Assembly (NCBI GenBank): GCA_015179125.1
Contig: WHVA01000379.1
Span: 50,225-114,224, forward strand
DNA from: Gautieria morchelliformis
Lineage: Eukaryota; Basidiomycota; Agaricomycetes; Gomphales; Gomphaceae
DNA length: 64,000 nt
Direction of reading: 5' to 3'
Shown: one piece after another, positions 34,833-47,318 of the stretch
Numbering within the stretch: position 1 is the first letter of the stretch
Layout of the letters: each line of letters opens with the position of its first letter
Notes under the pieces: generated by a model
What the model saw: only the letters and a program-made list of their open reading frames with translations
Database searches by the model: none
Told to the model about the DNA's origin: nothing
Translations under genes and position numbers: made by a program

Positions 34833-35639
34833 TCAAAGCATATAGGACACAATCCCTTTTTCGGCTTTCCGATACCCTGTGTGAACCGCGGAGTATACAG
34901 ATCGTAGGGATCCAAAGGCCAATTGATCTGTGCGGTGGGAGCTACTTTCGTAGCCTTGCTGTGAATGCATGTGAGTATTATTCAAAGGCAAGTTAACGTA
35001 GAGGTGATCATACTCTGCGAGGACGGAAGCACCACGGCCTTCAGGGTAGTAAAACGAAGAGATGAAAAACTGCTCGTAAAACCTTGGAAATAATGGGTTG
35101 ATGAAAAGAGAAGGCGGGAACGTGCGCTGCAATTCGGAAGTAGATTGGGTAGACGGTAGCGATGCCAAGACTTCGACACCCACCTGGCCCGGGTTGGAGG
35201 CAAAAATTTGGTGTGGACATTCTGGGGTAGATACATCAGCACCAGGGGACCTATTGGCTTGGGATGAATAATTACCATCACCCGTACCACGACTCGTCGA
35301 CTGGTTGGGGCAGTATTGCCTCTTGCCAGGGACCCTATTCCTCCATGGATTTTTCTCTTTTTCTTAAGCGGGGAACTCATTATTTCATCGTCACTGGAAG
35401 GTGGGTTTGCGTCGTCATTATGTATCTCATTTCCCCGCTCCAACTGCTTGGAGACGGGGCGATAACCCGAGAAGGCGATGGATTCATTGTCATCTGTATA
35501 GTCGTCTGTGAGTGAATTGAGAGCAAGGCCTGAGATGCTTACTATCCTGTCCGGACATCGGGTGGGACAGTTGTGGCTGCGGCGGAGGTGGCATGTGGTG
35601 CGTATGGTGTGCACCCGACAGAGATTCACCACTATGCAT
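34833..35639 (-). pseudogene. Unidentified Pro/Ser-rich gene beside A (left paralog)
   Basis: Exon 1 (35,639-35,543) encodes MHSGESLSGAHHTHHMPPPP. A 49-nt GTAAGC...CAG intron follows. Exon 2 continues in phase (DNESIAFSGYRPVSKQLERG) with a nuclear-signal-like KKKRKI. Further down, in another frame, FPPSLFINPLFPRFYEQFF and YPEGRGASVLAEYDHLYV are well formed, implying a frame break or an undetected intron near 35,300. The block DNxxxAFSGxRPxSxxLxxGN and the intron position are shared with 47,319-47,912, so the two are diverged paralogs on the mirrored sides of A. Function unknown. Confidence 0.45.
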
Positions 35640-35649
35640 GAGAATGGCG

Positions 35650-38510
35650 GGGTCGAGAAAAGCTGTGTGAGCTGGTCAGGGTTTATAAACCAGTAATACA
35701 AGATTGACATACTAAGCTTGACAGAGAAAGCTTACGCGGGCCGAAAATACAAAAGGGTAACAAGCGCTGTCAGGAAGCTCGCTGTATATTGACAGAAAAT
35801 CATTCGGGGTCCGAAGTTGAAACGGCTACCAAGTTGAAGGACCCTGCTTCCGATAAACGTAATACCCTACATTCAATGAAGTTGATCTGTATATTCTTTC
35901 ACATCGGAGGAGTCGGAACATCGCTTCAAGTTCCTTGTCCAGACTCCAGAGCGGATGACGATCATGTATGAAAAAAAGTGACTAGGCCACAGTACCGACA
36001 CAAGCGCTTTCTGAGATACCTAGTCCCAATAACCTGATCTTCCCGGAAAACGATACAGGGGGGTGATAGATTCCACCAGTGAGAACTCACAAGGCTTGTG
36101 CAAGAACTAGAGAAGTCACGGGGGATGGTCACGGTCACACCCGATGCAACTCTTTGATTGTTCGAATGGTACACGTGTGGCTTACCCCGCTTGTCCTCTC
36201 ATCGAAGATAATTATTCATCAATATCCCACTTTTTTCGTATCTAAGCAGCAGAATTGAGTGGGGCGTACCTTCGGACTTCAACGCAGCTGCCAGGACGCC
36301 ATAGCTCAGGGCTGATTACTCTTGGTTTTAATGGTTTGTGTCACCTCCCTTCACGTAATAGATGTTCCCTAACTAGCACGAGTCTTCTACTAGTTCTGCT
36401 ATGATCCCCTTCAAGCGGCCGTTCTCTGCGCCACCCACAGACGCTCCCTGTAAGTACACCAGAATATTATTGCTAAGAGAACAGTATTAATATGGTTGTA
36501 TCGCTGAAAATATATGGTATGGATAGGAATCGCTTGCGGACAAATTGCCATGATAATATTCTCATGGTACTCTCTACTACCTCCGAGACCGTAAACCCAA
36601 TAATCTTCTCACCTCGCAACATCTTCTCAAACCTTTCCAGTGATTTTCAGACAAAACCCTTATCCATGCTGCGCGGTATGAATAATCCCTATGTTATGGG
36701 ATAGTTTCAACGAAATTTGCAGGGTTAGTATCTGGGAACTGTCGTTCGGTAATCCAGAACTATTTTGTGCTCACAGCACGAAATCCAAGATGTACTTGCT
36801 GATACACCTCTTTTGTTGTTCAGATTCAAGTCTATCAGTGGACGCGACAAATAAAGACCGCGAATTGCAGCACTGCATCGCAACAGCTATTATTACTGGG
36901 CACGTCCAACACAACCCTTCCGACAACTCTACCCGCCTCCAGACCCTTGTATCTTTCCTCCAGCTCTGATAGTGGCTTCTTTGGTCAATGTACCTTCACC
37001 TTTCCAGAGGCGGCGATGTCGAGTGCCTCTCTGGCATCTCGATGGTTTCTTCAGCGGAGTAGTGCCCTCCCGAAAACCGGTACCTCCGTGTTACCCAGAG
37101 TATGATCCTACTATACTGATGCCTTTTGGATATAGAACTAGCATTGGCTTCATTACAGACTCTGCGCTTACCTTGTAACCAGTGAAGATATCGGCACCGA
37201 GTTTGGCAACCCGACAGCTACTCTCGCCGCAGCATAGGTACTACTCATCTGCCCGCATGTGAGCCGCAGGCCGAATGACATATGTACGCTTATATGCCTT
37301 CCATATCGGAGAAGGGACTTACGTTCGGAGCAGTGACGAGCCGCGTGCACCCCTTCACTTCCTGTGAAGTGCTTTATAGCCTTTACAAGATCTTTTGTGA
37401 GCCCAATTTCGATGAAATATTCCGCTCCTAAATCTTTCTTTTAGTCCTGCCCATATCTGCAAGCGACGATCATGATGAGTCAGGACAATGCAGAGAACTT
37501 GAGACCTGCCGATATATCGGCACGTAATCCCATGGCACTGGCATATTGAACAGCTATGATGCGGTGAGTTTTCTCAGCCTACCACATGAGAGTACACACA
37601 TCTATGCCACCTAGATGTCCCGGCTCCCCGAGCACCAGTTCCTGGAATGACACCCCAACCTCGTGAGTGTTGCTAGTTGTTGTTTTAAGGTCACGATAAT
37701 CAGTAACCCCTTGCAAAGTATCAGCTACAAGCAACCAAAGGAAGCCAATCAGAGAACTCACTGAACAGAGGCGCGAAGTCGCATCGGCGCTTTCGTGGTA
37801 CTTTGGGATCGGAGAAGCATGGATGACGCAGGACTTGGTGAACTGCGCAAATTTTATAATGGCTGAGGGAACGTGGTTGGTTGTTGTCACTGTCCGTTTG
37901 TCGTTTTGCGCTTATTCACAACACCCGTTCTCGGTCAGGTAGTTTTTGGACGAAACTCGCAAACATGATCCCCAGATATTGAGTATGGTTACACTGCTTT
38001 ACGCTCTGATCTTTTATTCACCAACGCTCTCAGGTTGTTCTCACCTACCCGTAGTAATTACACTACTTCGCCCACGCTGATGCCGAGTCCGTGCCACCCC
38101 TAACGTGTTCTAAGAAGCTCGCGTCCTTGAAGAATGTTCTGCGTGCAGCTCCAGGACCACAGCTGAGCATTTCCATGACACTTCTGGCGACTCGCTGGAA
38201 GCCATGGATGTCACCTGTGTTGTCTCATAGCGTCAGTGACCAAGTGTTGCCATCTATTTTTTTGCCTTCCTGATGCCGCACTGGCAGGCCCGTGCAGATC
38301 CGCCGCATCCGCGTTGCAGGCATCGAGTCTGTCATGCATGCATGGGCGACATCCCGACCTCCAAGAACGTTCTTCCGTCCACTGTGGCCTAACCTATTCA
38401 TTGACCAAGGCCCTCTTCTTTCGAGGAGCATCCAATGGCATAGGTACATCCACTACTGCACAGCGTGGCACTCTGACCGGAAGCCATGTTTTTTGACTGG
38501 TTAAAACGCC
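35650..38510 (+). repeat. Segmental duplication A, truncated middle copy
   Basis: Matches 18,967-21,895 in direct orientation, with small deletions, and ends inside the conserved frame that reads SRPPRTFFRPLW. The 7TM gene is missing. It abruptly joins sequence leading into a copy of the B border at 38,557. Confidence 0.85.
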
Positions 38511-38556
38511 AAGCTCACCTCAACATACCATCAGACATGCACATCCCCCTTATTTA

Positions 38557-38682
38557 AAATTTGTGAGTGGTCATCCATATCAAGTTCATAATCAGTTGGC
38601 TGACAAATTGCAGGTGATATTGTGACGTTAGGGTCCATGAAACCGGCCTGTGGACAACATCATATACTATACGAAGTGCCCA
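38557..38682 (+). repeat. Third copy of the B border
   Basis: Matches 28,516-28,640 (gtgagtggtcat, ttggctgacaaattgca, gtgatattgtgac, ccggcctgtg) with several substitutions. The same sequence is the mariner landing site in the right B copy. Confidence 0.8.
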
Positions 38683-38689
38683 TGGACGG

Positions 38690-39990
38690 CATCGTTGTGA
38701 GCACTGCTCCCTGAAAATATGTCAACAGCGTTCCTGACTCACACCGGTATCAGATAACTATTATCGCCACGGTGTACACCTTACTCGGCTGGATCGGCTG
38801 CACTGGATAATAATTCCACAGGTTTCCGGCCCACGCGGAGACGAAGGCGATGGTGGGGAACTCAGCGTATCGGAATATCATTAAGCTTACCGCTATCCCT
38901 TACCTGTTGAGATCTGTGAGTACCATGGCAGTCGTCCACCGTAGTGTGATGGCTGATGACTTTACCCTGCTTCAGAATGATCTCAGTTATCGCAACTATC
39001 CCACGAGGGTCTGTTTTCAGTTGTGTCTCAGGCTGAGGAGTAATCACTTCACTTTGGGACGACTGTCTTTACCCCAGATCTCAGTGGGAATTGCCTATTG
39101 ACTTTTCTCCGGTCCTTCTCCATTCACAAGACTCCCAGCTGCATCTACAATTGTGACATACAAACTTTCTCAGTTGCCTTCAGTTAGGCTCGTGGCAAGT
39201 CTCTGCTCATTATGTTTTGCTAAACAAGGACAACAGTTGGGTAGACTGGTCACTAGTCTAATTCACATCCACTCCACAGGATCACAATCTTGAGGTGCCT
39301 GGTCGGTGGCCATTGAGTAGGCGTATTCTTGGAATGTCACTTCTCCAAATCACTGACTCCAGCTCTGGCTGCAGCGCCTCTCGTTGGACTCGGGCCTCTC
39401 TTATTAATTCAGACTTTTAGATATGCGATGGTGAGTCCACCGCCACAGCAGGGCGGCCTTTTGTTTAAAGGTCAACGTTATAGCACCACGGTCCCCAATG
39501 ACACCATGGCAAAGCCAGATGGCGACATGTATGGTAGCTCCGCCAATAATGTCCATTCGGGATCAGTGAATATAATACAAATATAATTTCTCTTCCAAAG
39601 ATATAGATGTGTTCAGAACAATCAGGAGCTGCCCCATGGCTTAGTTGGCTATAGCGTCCGACTGTTATGTTGTGCGATCGGAAGGTCGAGAGTTCGAGCC
39701 TCTCTGGGGCAGGTACATTTTGGGCGGTACAATGAAATACTTTTCCAGGCAACTATTTATTTAAACATCATCGAAGTCGTTTCAGTCATCCCGAGAAAGC
39801 TCTCCTATTGTCAACACGTTCCCACTGCAGCCATTATGGGAATTCCACGGCCGAACCCGCAATAACTTTCGTGGCTGATTGCATCTCACCCGTCCATCAC
39901 TCACAGACTCGTCGCAGACAGCCTAGTGTGGCACCACGCTAACGTGAACGGTGATGTTAAGCGACAGAACCGGACCCGACACATTATCCC
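38690..39990. other. Unique spacer at the palindrome centre
   Basis: Apart from the tRNA-Asn at 39,630, nothing complete is visible. Short membrane-like readings at 38,760-38,920 and 39,345-39,430, with possible intron borders, could be gene debris. I do not recognise them. Confidence 0.4.
39630..39712 (+). tRNA. tRNA-Asn(GTT) with 9-nt intron
   Basis: The cloverleaf folds fully: acceptor TGCCCCA/TGGGGCA, D arm GCT/AGC, anticodon stem TCCGA/TCGGA, T arm GAGAG TTCGAGC CTCTC, discriminator G. The anticodon loop reads CT-GTT-A followed by a 9-base insert (39,668-39,676) at the canonical intron position after base 37. It decodes AAC/AAU codons. A T1-A72 first pair is slightly unusual. It stands alone in the spacer between inverted duplications. 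Confidence 0.85.
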
Positions 39991-41508
39991 TGTCATGGGC
40001 GTTTTCATTATTTCGTTAAATTATAACCAGCGGCCGCCACGTCCCGCGCTGCACTCTGCGCTGCCCGACGCCACGCGCAGTGCCCCCTCTCGCGCCGAGT
40101 CCCGCAGCAATCGTGTGGTCGGCGCCTGCCCTTTCCGTGTACTGAACTCGTTGTCACTGGCGTAGTTGGCAACGCCCCCTCGATCCGTAGTTGATGGCGG
40201 GTATGGTAATCGCGATGGGTCCCGCGCACGGTCGACTGCCTTCCTGAATTCTGGCATGGCTAATCACCGCTACGATTCGTTAGAGAGTAATACGGAGCTC
40301 GCGCTCTTCCAGCTCGACGACCTCATATGTCCCGTGATGCCGAGGGTCAACTTTATCCGGAGGATGAATCGGCGGGGACGAGCGTCGTGCCGCTCGTCTC
40401 GCCGACCATGGCTGTACATAATGTCAACATTTAGGGGACAAACACCCGAGACTCATCATATCTTGTAGACTTCTGTGGAGACACCTGTAGAGTCACCGTT
40501 CTTACATATATACACACTGGCATTTTCATCTCGCGCCACGTCAGCCTGAGTCGTCTTGCTGGATGTGACGAGGGATGTGGAGGTCTTTGAGGACGGAGAC
40601 AGGGGATTAGAATTACTACCGGCGAGGTTTGTCGTGGATGACAGGGATGCGTCAATTGACCGGAACGGAGGGTTGTTGACTTCGAGACGGTGCTCGACGA
40701 CAAGCGCGATGGAGCCCTGAGTGTACGCTAGTGGCAGGGTAAGGGTTAATTTTAAAGAGACCGGGACGAGATCCATGGTCCCCAAAGTGAACAGAGGCGT
40801 GGTGATCATGATGACATAACTGACGAGGAAGTGTTTCGATCGACCTGCATGGGACCATTCTGGGTCATAAGGCAGGTCTTATGTCTTGACCTGACGATGG
40901 CCTGCCCCAGTCAAGGGCATGTGATTGGATTGATCACTGCGCGCAGCGCCCGTAAGCCATCATCAGCGGAGAACCACAGATTGCACATACCAGCTTCAAC
41001 CCGCCAAAAGACACGGTATTCGTGGAAATTGGATGGCCTGCAAGCTTAGTGGAAAGGATGAGACTGGAGAGCCAGTCTCCGTCGCCAATTTCGGCGCAGG
41101 CGCCCTGCGGGGGCTTTGACCAGAGCAGGACGTGGTAATCGACGAGGAGGTTGGAGTGCGTGATAGCTCTGTGACGGGTATAGCAACGGACGGCGACGAG
41201 GATGCGAGGATAGGCGTGCGGTCATCGTCAAGACGAGTGCTGAGGACGCCCTCGACCTTGAGCAAGACGAAACAGGTAAAGGGAAGTTTACAATTAATTT
41301 ATAGCAGGTCATTTTACAAATAATAAACAGTTTAATTATGCTCACCGTCCCGGCATTGTTGGACTGCCCGGGACGTAGTCTTGGAAACAGCGGACCCGAC
41401 AGCGCAGGTCTCTGAGATCGGCCGCTTGCCATCCGAGGCGTAACAATCGCACTCGAGTTGTTCGCCTGACCCTGAGAGAAAAAGAAGGCTGTCCGTCGAA
41501 ACACCCTT

Positions 41509-43721
41509 CTACGGTGTCTGGGTTTCCGCAAGGTCATACTGTACAGGGACAAATTCGAGATTGGTCTCCGCTTCTAGAATCGTCTGGTCGTCCAATGCGT
41601 GGGATAATGCGCCAACCCTCGAATTGCCGACAGTGTGTTGTTGTACCGGGGGAAGATATCTAGCTTGGGGCCGGCGCCAGATCATGACTGAATCAATCAT
41701 TGCCTATGTAGAATTCAAATTTCAAAATCAACCCCTGCGACATGGGACAGGAAGGCCTCGTACACTATTAAGGCCAAAGACAAGAAATGCCACCAAGGGA
41801 ACTACAGGACATCACTGTCGATCACGGAAAGGCAAGTGTGGCAACAAAGAACGTACTAGCAGCCTGCAGCATGTCAATCCATATCGGGGCGACTTGAATG
41901 AAGAGGACGGGAGTAGAGTCGTCATGGGATACAGTGGTGATTGGTACAAGGCCGTTAGAGTGCAATTTGTCCAGGAGCGTACCATACGCGCTATAGTGAT
42001 AGACAAACATGTAAGCACCGAAGATAATTAGTGTGATACGGATTAACAACGTACACCGCCACCACGATACGATAACTACTGAACACGATAAAGCGCAGTA
42101 AGATCGAAAGTGAAACAGGGCTTGTTGTCTCTATGAATCGGAACGCCCGCCAATGTCTGCACAGGATGCCAATAATGAGCACTTAAGGCCTCCCAATCAA
42201 AACAGGATTTCCCAGGGTTCATTCCAATTTCAAGTATCTTACCATCGAAGACCGCGGTGACCATTATGAGAGCAAGCGTTACACCGTAAACAACATCCTG
42301 ACTGTAAAGTCAACTAAGAATTCCAATCTTCAAGACGACAATATGCGAGCAATTACTACTCACAAGGCGGTGAATTTAATCATGGTGCAATAAAAGTTTG
42401 CCGATACGACTCTGTCAAGGATGGCGCCTTTAAAATCGAGGGGATCCTTGCCGACCTGCGCTATCGATCAGTGAGGAATCCAAAGTCATTTCCTAGAAAC
42501 TCACGAAGATGGAAGGATATGCGAATGCCACAAGGAGGATGTACGGGGTCACAAGAAGCTATTCAAAGAAGGTTGAGAAGGGTCGAATAGACATTGCCAG
42601 AAAGTGTACCACGTATGTGGTCCAACTAGACCGCTTGATTCCACTCATAGAGTTGGGGTTGCCGATAAAGGTATCACGAATATCAAGCCAGAACTAAAGA
42701 GAAGAATTTAGTACGTTACAAGAACATCGCATGGTTCTGTATATACCTGGATGACGAGGTTCATCATAGAGCAGGCAGTCATCACCTGGGCACCTTCCGT
42801 GAGCGCGGCTTGAGCCAGACAAACATTCCGTGGCACTTCGCCAAGCGGCTTGACAACGGTGTGACCTTCGATTCCATTGTAGAGCCTGGGTGGATCGAGA
42901 TGAGCTATGAATGGATACTCCACAAATAGAAGTACTCACGGAATAGAGAACACGACACTAGAAATTATACAAGTAATACAAAAGTTAAAGAATGTGGGGT
43001 CGCGGCTAACTGTCCGGGAGAAAAAGGCGAATATAAGGACGACAACCAACCCAATGTGCCCTCCTGAGATTTGTAGCGCCAAGAAAGCAGTTTGGCTTCT
43101 TCGGAGGGCTGCCAGATGATGCGTGAATATTACCACAGTGGGCGCAGTGGGCGCTACATAAACAAAAACACACATGCACTATCATGTTCGAATTTCTGGA
43201 CCGCCGCCACAGCCGCGGGTGGGAGATCAAGTCGAATATCAACCTTGAACCCCTCTCGATGACACTGGCTCGTCTCGGCTGAAGGCAGTAGATTAGCACC
43301 GTGAGTTCATAGAGATTCTGGTAAACGTACTATCCAATAGAATTTGAACAATGGCGGAATCCTGAGGCGTGCTAGCTTGACACAGAAAATATAGTCCTTG
43401 GGCGTGAAGAAATTGAAAGGCGCATTTACACTGTGGAACAGTGCAGTTGGTTTGCACTTCCAGGAATTTGGCGCATGTAGCGTTGCACTAAGAATATCAA
43501 GACATTGAGGTCGCAAACAGGTGAACATGAGACATGGGAACGATTACTCACAGCAGCCATATCCGCCTGTCTCAGCGTCAATGAATGGATGACAGGGTTT
43601 GATTGTGCGTTCACTGTATGTCGAGATCAGCAAATATGGATGGGAATGCCAACTCGCAAAAGGAAGCCTTACCGACGGTGGAAAACAGGACTAGGAAACA
43701 GACGCAAAAAATGGAGGGCAT
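41509..43721 (-). CDS. Seven-transmembrane receptor-like protein with Cys-rich ectodomain
   Basis: Fourteen exons, all introns short with GT...AG ends and phases that agree, give an uninterrupted 484-residue protein. It starts MPSIFCVCFLVLFSTV, a signal peptide. The ectodomain has a CFEM-like Cys pattern (CNATCAKFLEVQTNC, VPQCKC, FLCQ, SQCH). Seven helices follow: HIGLVVVLIFAFF, NFCITCIISSVVF, LTEGAQVMTACSMM, LLVTPYILLVAFA, VVYGVTLALIMVTAVFDVL, LSILLRFIVFSSY and MLQAAIPLVAFLVFGLN. A hydrophilic tail ends ETQTP. The layout suggests a plasma-membrane sensor of the agaricomycete 7TM class; the ligand is unknown. A GTACAG donor just before the end of the tail could instead splice into a Ser/Pro-rich extension reaching 40,996. 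A 21-bp palindrome lies about 180 bases upstream. Confidence 0.8.
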
Positions 43722-43901
43722 GGCCTTTCGGTGATAGCTCAGATTATAGTAACGACGCAGAGCAAGAGTAAAGGCGACGAGAATGAAGGGCATAGTCGTT
43801 CAGCAACAGTTGAGATCATACTGATAATGAAAGAGAGATGAAGGGCACATTCAATCTCGGTTGAGCGCAATGACTCGCCAGAAGCCATCTGGACCATCAC
43901 C

Positions 43902-43922
43902 AGCCGAGGTCCCACCTCGGCT
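43902..43922. promoter_or_regulatory. 21-bp palindrome upstream of 7TM gene (right)
   Basis: AGCCGAGGT CCC ACCTCGGCT, the same perfect 9-bp arms as at 22,704-22,724, at the same distance from the start codon. The arms are unchanged although neighbouring bases differ. Confidence 0.5.
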
Positions 43923-46900
43923 GTGTAAAATCACTATTCATACTCTATTGAAACACATGGAGACGGCAAACGCTACGATCTCTCATGTTTAACGTATGTT
44001 CCTTCTCAAATTGCAGCCACTGTATAGGTGTGTACCGTGGCAAGCTCAGGCACAGTCAGGATGAATGAATGAATATAGAGTTAGACTGTGTCAGAATGAT
44101 ATTAGTAAGTTACCTTCTGAACATTAGTAGAACCAACTCACTTTCGTCGTAGCTGGGTGATATAGCCGTACGCTTCGAAACCGGAATGACAAGAAATTGG
44201 ACTCATGACCTGTCTGCAGTCCTTATGCGACATCGATGAGGTATGCCATGCCTTCTGTGTCTTAGACCAGCTATTCTTATTGGTCGGGCAACTGCCTACG
44301 AGAGCCTTCTGTTTGATCGGCGCATGATGATGATGGCGGAACGTTCGACGTGGCATAGCCAGTCGATCCAGTTATCATTCTGATGGTATGTTGAGGTGAG
44401 CTTGCGTCTTTTTATATGAAGTAAACAAGGGGCATGAGTTATCAAGAACGACTTGAGTGTATCGCACTCACATTGGCACATGATGGCTACTACCTATCCA
44501 CCACGTGTCGGAGGCTGATCACACGAGTGGACGCGGATTCCGATAGTACCCATTCTATCCACGCTCTCCATACCGGACTCTCATACTTGTAGACACGGTA
44601 GAGTCACTGCCGTCCCATCTCGGTTAACACCTCGATGGATATACTTGCTTTTTGGTCGCCGTGTATGGCAAGGCCGGCCTCAAGGTTCGGAGTTTGGCAC
44701 GCCGTGGATCGGGTAAAGCTTAGAGTGAGACGCGTTTTAACCAGTTAAATACCATGGCTTGCGGTCAGAGTGCCACGCTGTGCAGTAGTGGATGTACCTA
44801 TGCCCTTGGATGCTCCTTGAAAGAAGTAGGCCTTGGTCGATGAATAGGAGAGACTACAATGGACGGAAGAACGTTCTTGGAGGTCGGGGTGTCGCACATG
44901 CATGCATGACAGACTCGATGCCTGCAAGGCGGATGCCGCGGATCTGTACGGGCCTGCCAGGGCGGCGTCAGGAAGGCAAAAAATAGATGGCAACGCCTGG
45001 TCACTGACGCTGTGAGATGGGACGAACACACGTGATATCCATGGCTTACAGTGAGTCCTCAGAAGTGTCATGGAAATGCTCAGCTGTGGTCCTGGAGCGG
45101 GACGCAGAGCATTCTTCAAAGATGCGCCGAGGCGACTTCGCTCCTCTGTTCGGTGAGTTCTCTGATCGACTTCCTTTCGTTGCTTGTAGCTGATACTTTG
45201 CAAGGCGTTACTGATTATCGTGCCCTTAAGTTGGGCGTCGTCCCAGGGAGTGGTGTTCGGGGAGCTGGGACATCTAGGTGACATAGATCAGTGTACTCTC
45301 ATGTGGCAGGCTGAGAAAACTCACCACATCATGGCTGTTCAATATGCCAGTGTCATGGGATTACGTGCTTATGTATCGGCAGGTCTCAAATTTTCTGCAT
45401 TGTCCTGACTGATCGTGATCGTCGCTATGTTGCAGATATGGGCAGGACTAAAAGAAAGATTTAGGAGCGGAATCGTTCATCGACCTTGACTCACAAAGGA
45501 TCTTGTACAGGCTATAAAGCACTCCACCGGAAGTGCAGGGGCGCATGCGGCTCGTCACTGCTGCAAACGTGAGTCCCTTCTCCGATATGACAGGCATATA
45601 AGCGTACATTATGTAGTCCAGCCTGCGGCCCACATGCAGGCATATGAGTAGTACATACGCTGGGGCGGGACGCTCGTAGCCGTCGGGTTGCCTGCTGGAG
45701 CCAAACTCGGTGCTGATACCTTCACTGTTTACAAGCTAAGTGCAGGGTCTGTAATGGAGCTGCTAATCTGATGCTAGTTCTATATCCAAAGGGAATCAGT
45801 ATAGTAGGATCATACTCTGGGTAAGTGCCGCCACGGAGGTACCGGGTTTCGGGAGGGCGCTACTCCGCTGAAGAAACCGTCAAGATGAAACAGAGGCACT
45901 GGACATGGCCACCTCCGGAAAGATGAAGGCACATATTAATAAAAAAAGTCATTATCAGAACTGGAGAAACATACAAGGGTCTGGAGGCAGGCAGAGTTGT
46001 GTGAAGGGTTGTGTTGGAGATGCCCCAGTGATAATAGCAGTGCTGCACTTCGCGGTCTTTATTTGTGGCGTCCACTGATAGACTTGAATGTAAACAACCA
46101 AAGAGGTGCATCAGCAAGCACATCTTGGATTTCGTGCTATGAGCACCAAAATAGTTTTGGCATTGTCGAGCGACCATTCCGGGTACTAACCCTGCAAAAT
46201 TTGTTGAAAATATTGCCTAACATGGGGATTATTCATACCGCGCAGTATAGCGCGAGGTATTGTTTTAAAATCACTGGAAAGGTTTGAGAAGATGTTGCGA
46301 GATGAGAAGATTATTGGGTTTACGGTCTCGGAGGTAGTAGGGAGTCCCATGAGAAAATTATCATGGAAATTTGTCCGCAAGCGATGCCTATCCATACGAG
46401 ATATTTCCAGCGATACAACTGTATTAATACTGTTCTCCTAGCAATAATATCCTGGTGTACTTACAGGGTGCGTCTGTAGGTGGCACAGAGAACGGCCGCT
46501 TGAAGGGGATCATGGCAGAACTAGTAGAAGAATCGAGTACTAGTTAGGGACCATCTACTACGTGAAGGGAGGTAACACAAACCATTAAAACCAAGAGTAA
46601 TCAGCCCTGAGCTATGGCCCCCTGGCAGCTGCGTCGAAGTCCGAAGGCGCTCCTCACTCATTTCTGCTGCTTAGACACGAAGAAAGTGGGATATTGATGA
46701 ATAATGATCTTCGACGAGAGGACAAGCGGGGAAAGCCACACCGTGTACCACTCGAACAATCAAAGAGTTGTATGGGGTGTGACCGTGACCATCCCCCGTG
46801 ACTTCTCTAGTTCTTGAACAAGCTTTGTGAGTTCTCATTGGTGGAATCTATCATCCACCTGCATCGTTTGCCGGGAAGATGGTTGTACTAGGACTGGGTA

Positions 46901-47318
46901 TCTCCAGACAGCGCTTGTATCGGTGCGGTGGCCTCATCACTATTTTTCATACATGATCATGTCATCTAGTACATCCGCTCTGGACAAGGCACTTGCGATG
47001 TTCCGACTCCTCCGATGTGAGAACATACAGATCATCTTTACTGAGTGTTGGGTATTATGTTTATCGGAACCAGGGTCCTTCAACTTGGTAGCCGTTTCAA
47101 CCGCGGACCCCGAATGATTTTCTGTCAATTTACAGCGAGCTTCCTGACAGCGCTTGTTACCCTTTTGTACTTTCGGCCTACTACACCCGCGTAAGTTGGC
47201 TCTTTCGAGCTTAGTGTGGCAATCTTGTATTACTAGTTTATAAACCCTGACCAGCTCACACAACTTTTCTCAACCTTTCGCTACAATCGTTGTCTTCTTG
47301 ATCGCGCCATAGCCCACC

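Larger units (their letters stand above)
39990..47300 (-). repeat. Segmental duplication A, inverted copy
   Basis: Reverse-complement counterpart of 18,945-26,540. Indels and substitutions against the left copy show that it is not an assembly echo. It contains the intact 7TM gene. The stretch 44,000-47,260 holds only short frames, such as minus 47,263-46,940 (LTENHSGSAVETATKLKD), shared among all three A copies but without a recognised domain. Confidence 0.88.
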
